The notes under the pieces: model-generated
Database searches by the model: none
Seen by the model: only the letters and a program-made list of their open reading frames with translations
Told to the model about the DNA's origin: nothing
Program-made: the position numbers and the translations under genes
Shown: in pieces, positions 9,181 through 16,268 of the stretch
Position numbering within the stretch: the first letter of the stretch is position 1
How the letters are laid out: each line of letters begins with the position of its first letter
Source of the DNA: Bacteroides intestinalis
GTDB lineage: Bacteria > Bacteroidota > Bacteroidia > Bacteroidales > Bacteroidaceae
DNA length: 64,000 bases
Assembly: GCF_902364365.1 (NCBI RefSeq)
Contig: NZ_CABJDN010000004.1
Location: 328,705 to 392,704 of the forward strand
Direction: 5' to 3'

Positions 9181-10032
9181 ATGAAAATAGTAATAAGAAG
9201 TCTGTTCCTGCTATTTTTGCTTATTCCGGTAGGTCTGTCCGGTCAATCGGAGTGGCAATTAGTGTGGAGTGATGAGTTCAACGCAGACGGTCTTCCGGAT
9301 ACGGCTGTGTGGAGTTATGATAATGGTTTTGCACGTAATGAAGAAGTCCAGTGGTATCAGGAAGGCAACGCTTACTGCAAGGATGGAAAGCTGATTATCG
9401 AAGTGCGAAAAGAGAAAGGACGTAGAAATCCATGGTATGAACCCGGAAGTAACGACTGGCGGAAGAAGCGGGAGTTTATCGAGTACACTTCCTCGTGCAT
9501 CACTACGTCCGGTAAGAAAGAATTTCTTTATGGCAGATTTGAAGTTCGCGCCAAGATTCCTGTAAGTGGAGGGGCATGGCCTGCTATCTGGACATTGGGT
9601 AGCGGTATGGAGTGGCCTTCGTGTGGTGAAATTGACATCATGGAATACTATCGTATTAAAGGTGAACCGCATATTTTGGCAAATGCTGCCTGGGGAACTG
9701 ACCGGCAATGGAGTGCAAAATGGAAAAGTAAAGCAATCCCTTTTACTCATTTTACGGATAAAGATCCCCAATGGGCAGATAAATTTCATGTCTGGCGTAT
9801 GGATTGGGATGAAACTGCAGTTAAACTCTATCTGGATGATGAATTACTGAATGAAATTCCTTTGAGCGAAACTATAAACGGAACGATTGGGATGGGAACA
9901 AATCCTTTCCGCAAGCCTCAATATCTTTTGTTGAACTTGGCTCTTGGTGGCATAAACGGTGGAGAGATTGATGATAAAGGAATCCCCATGCGCTATGAAA
10001 TAGACTATGTACGGGTATATCAGAAGCAATAG
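9181..10032 (+). CDS. GH16 endo-glycanase, probable endo-beta-1,3-galactanase
   Basis: A 283-residue secreted enzyme; the signal peptide ends near GLSGQS. The GH16 signature GEIDIMEYY is intact, with nucleophile Glu150, helper Asp152 and acid/base Glu155. FLYGRFEVRAKIPVSGGAWPAIWTLG and the C-terminal YEIDYVRVYQK complete the jelly-roll fold of subfamily 3-like enzymes. Such enzymes cut beta-1,3-glucans or beta-1,3-galactans internally. The pairing with a galactanase-type GH43 and the arabinogalactan-type neighbours favours galactan, but a laminarinase cannot be excluded from sequence alone. The signal peptide is type I, not a lipoprotein, suggesting the periplasm. A GGAAAA/TTTTCC inverted repeat follows the stop. 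Confidence 0.9.
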   Translation: MKIVIRSLFLLFLLIPVGLSGQSEWQLVWSDEFNADGLPDTAVWSYDNGFARNEEVQWYQEGNAYCKDGKLIIEVRKEKGRRNPWYEPGSNDWRKKREFIEYTSSCITTSGKKEFLYGRFEVRAKIPVSGGAWPAIWTLGSGMEWPSCGEIDIMEYYRIKGEPHILANAAWGTDRQWSAKWKSKAIPFTHFTDKDPQWADKFHVWRMDWDETAVKLYLDDELLNEIPLSETINGTIGMGTNPFRKPQYLLLNLALGGINGGEIDDKGIPMRYEIDYVRVYQKQ

Positions 10033-10094
10033 AAAAGATGGAAAAGACCTGATTTTCCTGAAAACTATACATTTTATAACGGAAATGACCGATA

Positions 10095-10152
10095 AATATC
10101 CTCTTTTGCAATATTTGTAGTAGTTCGTTTTCTTATGAAACGGATATATTTG
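10095..10152 (+). promoter_or_regulatory. Internal promoter with upstream conserved element (GH154-type gene)
   Basis: A -7 box TATATTTG lies at 10145-10152, 32 bases before the start codon at 10184. A roughly 30-nt element begins at 10095, exactly 50 nt upstream of the box. It matches 24 of 31 aligned columns of the element before the tandem GH43 gene (14211), at the same 50-nt distance. This suggests two sub-operons controlled by one activator. Confidence 0.6.
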
Positions 10153-10183
10153 CAACAATGAAAAACAACTTATATAGAATATC

Positions 10184-11434
10184 ATGAAAACAAGAAAATA
10201 TCTTTGGCTACTATTGACCGTAGCATTGCTGATACCTCTTAATGTATCGGCTAAAAAGAAACCTGAAAAAGTAAAGACTGATCGTGAATTATGGACAGGC
10301 ATTCTCTATCAGATGGCTGCACCTGTACTGAGCAATATGAGCGAAGGTAAATTGCAGGAAAATATGCTGGTAGAGTTAAGTCCTACATGGGATGGCCGTG
10401 ATAAACGAGTGACTTATATGGAATGCTTCGGCAGGTTGATGGCCGGACTGGCTCCGTGGTTGTCATTGCCTGATGATGACACGGCAGAAGGTCAGCAGCG
10501 CAAACAATTGCGTGAGTGGGCATTGAAGAGTTATGCCCAATCAGTGGACCCGGAAAGTAAAGATTACCTGCTATGGCGCAAGGAAGGACAACCTCTCGTA
10601 GATGCTGCTTATATAGCTGAAAGCTTTTTGCGTGGATATGATGCCTTATGGGTTCCATTGGATGATTTGACAAAGCAGCGATATATTGCTGAATTCCAAC
10701 AATTACGCCGGGTAGATCCCCCATATACGAATTGGTTGTTATTCTCTTCAACTGTTGAATGCTTCCTGAAAAAGGCAGGTGCCCAAACCGATTACTATCG
10801 TATAACTTCTGCTTTACGTAAAGTAGACGAGTGGTATGTGGGCGATGGTTGGTACAGTGACGGAGAAGATTTTGCATTTGACTATTATAACAGTTTTGTG
10901 CTTCACCCCATGTATGTGGAATGCCTTGACGTGATGACGGATGGAGGAAAAAGAAACATCTGGAATGTGAAAGGCGGAAACTTCCCGAAAGCTTTGAAGC
11001 GTATGCAGCGTTTCGGTATGATATTGGAACGCTTTGTTTCTCCCGAAGGTGCTTTCCCCGTATTTGGTCGTTCAATTACTTATCGTACCGGTGTACTACA
11101 GCCGCTTGCCTTGTTGTCATTACGTGGCTGGCTACCGAAAGAATTGCCTGCCGGACAGGTGCGTGCGGCAATGACGGCTGTTATTCAACGCATGTTCGGT
11201 GATAACCGCAATTTCAATGCGGAAGGTTATCTGACATTAGGCTTTAATGGTTCTCAACCCAATATTTCAGACTGGTATACCAATAATGGTAGTCTTTATC
11301 TGGCTTCGCTTGCTTTCTTGCCATTAGGTTTGGCTGCTGATGATCCCTTTTGGACAGATGCACCACAGCCCTGGACATCAAAGAAAGCATGGGGAGGAGA
11401 AGATTTCCCGAAAGATCACGCATATTACGAATAA
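10184..11434 (+). CDS. DUF2264 family enzyme, probable beta-glucuronidase (GH154 type)
   Basis: A 416-residue secreted protein with a basic segment (KKKPEKVKTDR) after the signal peptide. The body matches the DUF2264 family: ECFGRLMAGLAPWLSLPDD, LWRKEGQPLVDAAYIAESF, NWLLFSSTVECFLKKAG and GDGWYSDGEDFAFDYYNSFVLHP, consistent with an (alpha/alpha) barrel. From family knowledge, DUF2264 proteins include the founding GH154 beta-glucuronidases that act on arabinogalactan side chains. The catalytic residues are not known to me, so none are assigned. The gene has its own promoter and is followed after 5 bases by the beta-propeller gene, so the two are probably co-expressed in removing terminal rhamnose-glucuronate. 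Confidence 0.8.
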   Translation: MKTRKYLWLLLTVALLIPLNVSAKKKPEKVKTDRELWTGILYQMAAPVLSNMSEGKLQENMLVELSPTWDGRDKRVTYMECFGRLMAGLAPWLSLPDDDTAEGQQRKQLREWALKSYAQSVDPESKDYLLWRKEGQPLVDAAYIAESFLRGYDALWVPLDDLTKQRYIAEFQQLRRVDPPYTNWLLFSSTVECFLKKAGAQTDYYRITSALRKVDEWYVGDGWYSDGEDFAFDYYNSFVLHPMYVECLDVMTDGGKRNIWNVKGGNFPKALKRMQRFGMILERFVSPEGAFPVFGRSITYRTGVLQPLALLSLRGWLPKELPAGQVRAAMTAVIQRMFGDNRNFNAEGYLTLGFNGSQPNISDWYTNNGSLYLASLAFLPLGLAADDPFWTDAPQPWTSKKAWGGEDFPKDHAYYE

Positions 11435-11439
11435 TAATT

Positions 11440-12729
11440 ATGAATAAACGCATTCTTTTTTTCTTTCTGATTCTCCTGATATTTTCCACTCTCCGGGCAC
11501 AACAGTCCCAGCTTGTGGAAGTGGGGAACGGATATAGCCAAACGTCGGTCAATACGACTGTATTCAGAAATAACTCGCTTGTGACACAAGGAGATGAACA
11601 GTATATAAGTTATTATGATGGGGACGGTTATCTGGTTCTCGGCAAACGGAAGTTGAACTCTGATCAATGGACGTTACAGCGGACACAATACAAGGGAAAT
11701 GTAAAGGATGCCCATAATATAATCAGCATGATGCTGGACGGAGATGGTTATTTACATCTGTCATTTGATCATCACGGACATAAACTGAATTATTGTCGCA
11801 GCACTGCTCCATATACTCTGGAGCTGGGTGGTAAAGAGCCTATGACCGGAGTGGATGAGGGAAATGTGACTTATCCGGAGTTTTATCTGTTGAATGGAGG
11901 CGATCTGTTGTTTGTTTATCGTTCCGGTTCTTCCGGCAGGGGAAATCTGGTGATGAACCGCTATTCTGTGAAAGAGAAAAAGTGGTATCGCGTACAAGAT
12001 GTCCTGATAGATGGTGAAGACCAGCGGAATGCCTACTGGCAACTCTATGTAGATGAGCAGGGAACCATACATCTGTCGTGGGTATGGCGTGAAACATGGC
12101 ATGTGGAGACTAATCATGATCTTTGTTATGCCCGTTCCTATGATAACGGTGTAACGTGGTATAAGGCGAATGGCAAGAAATATGATTTGCCTATTCGTTA
12201 CAATAATGCAGAGTATGCCTGCCGCATTCCACAAAACTCAGAACTCATCAACCAGACTAGTATGAGTGCGGATGCAAGTGGTAATCCTTACATTGCCACG
12301 TATTGGCGCGATCCTGATAGTGATGTTCCGCAATACCGTATTGTGTGGTACGATGGACAAATGTGGCAGAACCGCCAGGTTTCCGATCGTCATACTCCTT
12401 TTTCTCTGAAAGGTGGTGGCACCAAGATGATTCCAATTGCCCGTCCGCGTATTGTAGTGGAAGGTGGTGAGATATTCTACATCTTCCGTGATGAAGAACG
12501 GGGAAGTAGAGTGTCGATGGCACATGCTCAGGCTGTGGGAACTGGCAAATGGACCTTTACGGACCTGACAGACTTTGCGGTAGACGCCTGGGAACCCTCA
12601 CATGACACGGAACTATGGAAGCAGAAACGCCGGCTCCATCTTTTTGTGCAGCATACTAAACAAGGTGATGGTGAACGTATGGTTGAATTTGCTCCTCAAC
12701 CGGTATATGTGCTGGAAGTGAATAATTGA
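11440..12729 (+). CDS. BNR-repeat beta-propeller enzyme, candidate rhamnose-glucuronate hydrolase or lyase
   Basis: The start at 11440 gives a typical signal peptide (MNKRILFFFLILLIFSTLRA); an in-frame upstream ATG at 11350 lies inside the previous gene and is rejected. The mature protein of about 410 residues is a seven-bladed-propeller type (BNR_4). Features include DAHNIISMMLDGDGYLHLSF, then the His-rich DHHGHKLNYCRS, with later blades at TYPEFYLL, QRNAYWQLYVDEQGTIHLSWVW and STSMSADASGNP-like repeats. Related propellers are the GH145 rhamnosidases and several ulvan or rhamnose-glucuronate lyase families. The next gene is a GH105 unsaturated-glucuronyl hydrolase, which would need a lyase product, so a lyase acting on Rha-alpha-1,4-GlcA caps is the preferred inference. 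GH145 remains possible. Confidence 0.7.
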   Translation: MNKRILFFFLILLIFSTLRAQQSQLVEVGNGYSQTSVNTTVFRNNSLVTQGDEQYISYYDGDGYLVLGKRKLNSDQWTLQRTQYKGNVKDAHNIISMMLDGDGYLHLSFDHHGHKLNYCRSTAPYTLELGGKEPMTGVDEGNVTYPEFYLLNGGDLLFVYRSGSSGRGNLVMNRYSVKEKKWYRVQDVLIDGEDQRNAYWQLYVDEQGTIHLSWVWRETWHVETNHDLCYARSYDNGVTWYKANGKKYDLPIRYNNAEYACRIPQNSELINQTSMSADASGNPYIATYWRDPDSDVPQYRIVWYDGQMWQNRQVSDRHTPFSLKGGGTKMIPIARPRIVVEGGEIFYIFRDEERGSRVSMAHAQAVGTGKWTFTDLTDFAVDAWEPSHDTELWKQKRRLHLFVQHTKQGDGERMVEFAPQPVYVLEVNN

Positions 12730-12810
12730 TTTTGTGTACGTATAATTTACTATAGTGACAAACTCCCTTTAATCCTTACTCAGAATACCTTCTGGGAGGG
12801 GGGATAATGA

Positions 12811-12876
12811 GTATACGACTGAATAGGGTTAAGTATAGGACTGAATGGCATTCAGTATACGACTGAATAGGGTTCG
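12811..12876. repeat. Three tandem 22-bp iterons upstream of GH105
   Basis: GTATACGACTGAATAGGGTT occurs at 12811-12830 and again, identical, at 12855-12874. A degenerate copy (GTATAGGACTGAATGG) at 12833-12848 falls exactly between them, giving a strict 22-bp period, close to two helical turns. It lies about 100-170 bases before the GH105 start in a 249-bp gap and looks like a regulator-binding array; the binding protein is unknown. No -7 box is obvious nearby. Confidence 0.75.
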
Positions 12877-12978
12877 CTCCGGGACACAATTTCAAGGAGG
12901 TACTCAGTAGATATGAATTTGTCTTCCTTTATGAATAATAACGAATGGTATAGTAATTAAGTAAAAAAAGAAAAATAT

Positions 12979-14103
12979 ATGAAAACGTTTTTGGGAAATG
13001 TGATACTTTTAGCTTTCTGTTTGAGTGGACTGTCTGCTTGTGCCGCTCCGAAAGATGAAGCTAAAGAAGTTGTGGATATCATTTATAAAGTGAATAACTA
13101 TTGGCAGGAACAGAATCCGAAGCATGGACGTTCATTCTGGGACAATGCCGCCTATCATACAGGTAATATGGAGGCATTCTTCCTTACCGGTGATTCGAAG
13201 TTCATGGACTATTCCAAAGCATGGGCCGAACATAATGAATGGAAAGGAGCCAAATCGGACAATAAGGCTGAGTGGAAGTATAGTTACGGTGAAAGTGATG
13301 ATTACGTACTTTTTGGTGACTATCAGATTTGCTTTCAGACCTATGCCGACTTATATAACCTGAAGCCGGATTCGCAGAAAATAGCCCGTGCACGCGAAGT
13401 GATGGAATATCAGATGAGTACGGATAAGAACGATTATTGGTGGTGGGCCGATGGACTCTATATGGTGATGCCCGTTATGACTAAACTATATAAGATAACC
13501 GGTAATCCGCTTTATCTGGAAAAGCTGCATGAATATTGGGTATTTGCCGATAGCTTGATGTATGATCCCGAAGATGCTTTATATTACCGTGACGGGAAAT
13601 ATATCTATCCCAAGCATAAGAGTGCGAACGGCAAGAAAGACTTTTGGGCACGTGGAGACGGCTGGGTGCTTGCAGCACTGGCTAAAGTGTTGAAGGATTT
13701 ACCTGAAACAGATAAATACCGCCAGGAATATATAGATCGTTTCCAGACAATGGCAAAAGCTGTGGCTGCCTGCCAGCAACCGGAAGGATACTGGACACGC
13801 AGCCTGCTTGATCCGGAACATGCACCCGGACCGGAAACCAGCGGCACTACTTTCTTTACCTATGGCCTGCTATGGGGTATGAATAACGGCTTTTTGGATA
13901 AGGCTACTTATCAGCCTGTAGTAGAAAAAGCCTGGAAGTATCTGACGACTGTTGCTTTGCAGCCGGATGGACGTATCGGTTATGTGCAACCTATCGGAGA
14001 AAAGGCAATTCCGGGTCAGGTCGTAGATGCCAATTCGACAGCCAATTTTGGAGTGGGAGCATTCTTATTGGCTGCTTGTGAAATGGTACGTTTCATGGAT
14101 TGA
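12979..14103 (+). CDS. GH105 unsaturated uronyl hydrolase
   Basis: A 374-residue (alpha/alpha)6-barrel enzyme of the GH88/GH105 clan. The conserved motifs are DNAAYHTGNMEAF, SDDYVLFGDYQICFQTYADLY, WWADGLYMVMPVM (Asp158 is the expected general acid, as in YteR-type enzymes) and FWARGDGWVLAALAKVL. The family hydrates the C4-C5 double bond left on uronic acids by polysaccharide lyases, releasing the neighbouring sugar. The signal sequence ends in LSAC, so this is probably a lipoprotein; the acidic residues shortly after the Cys (AAPKDEAKE) would allow surface display. Its position after the propeller gene suggests it takes the unsaturated glucuronate product. A bidirectional-looking terminator follows. 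Confidence 0.9.
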   Translation: MKTFLGNVILLAFCLSGLSACAAPKDEAKEVVDIIYKVNNYWQEQNPKHGRSFWDNAAYHTGNMEAFFLTGDSKFMDYSKAWAEHNEWKGAKSDNKAEWKYSYGESDDYVLFGDYQICFQTYADLYNLKPDSQKIARAREVMEYQMSTDKNDYWWWADGLYMVMPVMTKLYKITGNPLYLEKLHEYWVFADSLMYDPEDALYYRDGKYIYPKHKSANGKKDFWARGDGWVLAALAKVLKDLPETDKYRQEYIDRFQTMAKAVAACQQPEGYWTRSLLDPEHAPGPETSGTTFFTYGLLWGMNNGFLDKATYQPVVEKAWKYLTTVALQPDGRIGYVQPIGEKAIPGQVVDANSTANFGVGAFLLAACEMVRFMD

Positions 14104-14127
14104 ACATTCGTTTTTAATTGAAATACG

Positions 14128-14163
14128 AAATGGAGTTTGTTTTGCCGGCAAACTCCATTTTTG
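14128..14163 (+). terminator. Terminator after GH105
   Basis: AAATGGAGTTTG (14128-14139) pairs with CAAACTCCATTT (14149-14160). The loop is 9 nt and a short T-run continues to 14163. The next promoter (14261) starts a new transcription unit. Confidence 0.82.
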
Positions 14164-14210
14164 TTATAGATAAGTGGGTAAATCTTTGTTTTTTAATGAA
14201 ATGACACAAA

Positions 14211-14268
14211 AATATTCCCTTTTTGCATGATTCGTGGTAGTATATTCCCTTTTTTATGTGTATTTTTG
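14211..14268 (+). promoter_or_regulatory. Internal promoter with conserved upstream element (tandem GH43 gene)
   Basis: A -7 box TATTTTTG lies at 14261-14268. The element beginning AATATTCCCTTTTTGCA at 14211 aligns with the one at 10095, and both start 50 nt upstream of the -7 box. ATATTCCCTTTTT recurs at 14242, giving a 30-bp spaced direct repeat. A TATTCCC-type site also precedes the GH2 promoter at 23699. Confidence 0.6.
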
Positions 14269-14293
14269 ACACCCAATAACTAACGTGAATTTT

Positions 14294-16228
14294 ATGAGGA
14301 ATACTATGAAACAATTTGCAATTGCAATTAGCTTGATGTTGGCAATAACATTGCCTTCATTCTCTCAGCAACAACATCCTATCGTTGAAAAAGATTATGT
14401 GGCTTATTTGTTTACCTACTTTACAGGTAACCACATCAGTGAAGAAGCTGTATGTTATGCCGTAAGTATGGACGGATATACATATTGGGCACTGAATGAC
14501 GGCAAGCCCATTCTTGATTCAAAAGTAATCAGTTCGACCGGTGGTGTGCGCGACCCGCACATCCTGAGAAGCCAGGACGGTCATACCTTTTATATGGTGG
14601 TGACAGATATGGTATCTGACAATGGTTGGGATTCGAACCGTGCAATGGTGCTGCTGAAGTCCAATGACCTTGTAAACTGGACGCATTCCATCATTAACAT
14701 GCAGAAGCGTTATAAAGGACAGGAAAAGCTGAAACGTGTTTGGGCACCGCAGACGGTTTTTGATCCTGAAGCCGGAAAATATATGGTGTACTGGTCTATG
14801 CAGTATGCCGGTGGAGCTGATATCATCTACTATGCATATGCCAATGATGACTTTACAGATCTGATTGGCGAACCGAAGCCACTCTTCATTCCGGAGAATA
14901 AGAAATCATGTATCGACGGGGATATTGTCTATAAAGACGGTGTTTTCCACCTGTTCTATAAGACAGAGGGACATGGAAACGGTATTAAAGTGGCAACCAC
15001 CCGTTCACTGACTTCCGGCCAATGGGAAGAAGCACCGGACTACAAACAGCAAACAAAAGAGGCTGTAGAAGGCGCCGGCACATTTAAACTGATAAACCAG
15101 GATAAGTATATATTAATGTATGATGTATACATGAAAGGCAAATATCAGTTTACGGAAACTACCGATCTGAAGAACTTCAAAGTGATAGACAGTGAAGTGA
15201 AGATGAATTTCCATCCCCGCCACGGAACGATTATTCCTATCACGCGTGATGAATTGATCCGCATCACAGATAAATGGGGCAAGCCTGCCGAATTGGGTGC
15301 AATACCGAACAATCCTGTATTGCCCGGATTCCATGCCGACCCTGAAATCTTATACTCAAACAAGACAAAGAAATATTATATCTATTCCACAACAGACGGA
15401 CAACCCGGCTGGGGCGGATGGTACTTCACAGTTTTCTCTTCAACCGACCTGAAGAACTGGAACTATGAAGGCGTTATGCTGGATTTGAAATCCGAACAGG
15501 TACCTTGGGCGAATGGAAATGCCTGGGCACCGTGTATTGAAGAAAAACTTATCAAGGGAGAATACAAGTACTTCTTTTATTATAGCGGCAATCCTGCCAA
15601 AGGCGGAGGAAAGCAAATCGGCGTAGCAATGGCCGACTCACCTACCGGACCGTTTACCGATCTGGGACAGCCCATCATTACAGACTCCCCTGTAGGGCAC
15701 GGACAGCAGATAGACGTGGATGTCTTTACCGATCCCGTATCCGGTAAACCCTATCTGTATTGGGGTAATGGTTACATGGCCGGTGCCGAACTGAATAAAG
15801 ATATGATTTCCATCAAGAAGAAAACACTTACGGTAATGACTCCCGAAGGAGGAACCTTGCAGGATTATGCATTCCGCGAAGCTCCTTATGTATTTTACCG
15901 TAACGGACTTTATTATTTTATGTGGTCGGTAGATGACACCGGTTCACCCAACTATCATGTGGCTTACGGTACATCTAAATCGCCGCTGGGACCTATCGAG
16001 GTAGCTAAAGATCCGATTGTGCTGATTCAGAATCCGGAGAAACAAATCTACGGTCCTGCACACAATGCAGTGCTCCAAATTCCGGGTACGGATGAGTGGT
16101 ATATCGTTTACCATCGTATTAATAAGAACTTCCTGAAAGATGGTCCGGGCGTGCACCGCGAGGTGTGCATTGATCGCATGGAATTCAATGCGGACGGAAC
16201 CATTAAGCCGGTAGTGCCAACCCTTTAA
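14294..16228 (+). CDS. Tandem GH43-GH43 enzyme, probable arabinosidase/galactosidase
   Basis: The start is taken as ATG 14294 (a GTG at 14285 and ATG at 14306 are in frame); the signal peptide ends near LPSFSQ. Two complete GH43 propellers follow. The first, about residues 28-330, has base Asp in GVRDPHIL, modulator Asp in CIDGDIVYKDG and acid Glu in VEGAGTFKL. The second, about 335-640, has GFHADPEIL, QIDVDVFTD and FREAPYVF. Both catalytic triads are therefore intact, so both modules could be active. GH43 members remove arabinofuranose, xylose or galactose; the arabinogalactan-type locus suggests side-chain arabinose. The gene heads the second half of PUL 1 and is followed closely by the GH97 fusion. 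Confidence 0.88.
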   Translation: MRNTMKQFAIAISLMLAITLPSFSQQQHPIVEKDYVAYLFTYFTGNHISEEAVCYAVSMDGYTYWALNDGKPILDSKVISSTGGVRDPHILRSQDGHTFYMVVTDMVSDNGWDSNRAMVLLKSNDLVNWTHSIINMQKRYKGQEKLKRVWAPQTVFDPEAGKYMVYWSMQYAGGADIIYYAYANDDFTDLIGEPKPLFIPENKKSCIDGDIVYKDGVFHLFYKTEGHGNGIKVATTRSLTSGQWEEAPDYKQQTKEAVEGAGTFKLINQDKYILMYDVYMKGKYQFTETTDLKNFKVIDSEVKMNFHPRHGTIIPITRDELIRITDKWGKPAELGAIPNNPVLPGFHADPEILYSNKTKKYYIYSTTDGQPGWGGWYFTVFSSTDLKNWNYEGVMLDLKSEQVPWANGNAWAPCIEEKLIKGEYKYFFYYSGNPAKGGGKQIGVAMADSPTGPFTDLGQPIITDSPVGHGQQIDVDVFTDPVSGKPYLYWGNGYMAGAELNKDMISIKKKTLTVMTPEGGTLQDYAFREAPYVFYRNGLYYFMWSVDDTGSPNYHVAYGTSKSPLGPIEVAKDPIVLIQNPEKQIYGPAHNAVLQIPGTDEWYIVYHRINKNFLKDGPGVHREVCIDRMEFNADGTIKPVVPTL

Positions 16229-16268
16229 TTATATGACTATTAAAATACCAGAGAAACATTATTTGATC

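Noticed and set aside
12811..12876. CRISPR-like repeats
   Set aside because: The units are contiguous 22-bp tandem copies with no spacers, and no cas genes are present.
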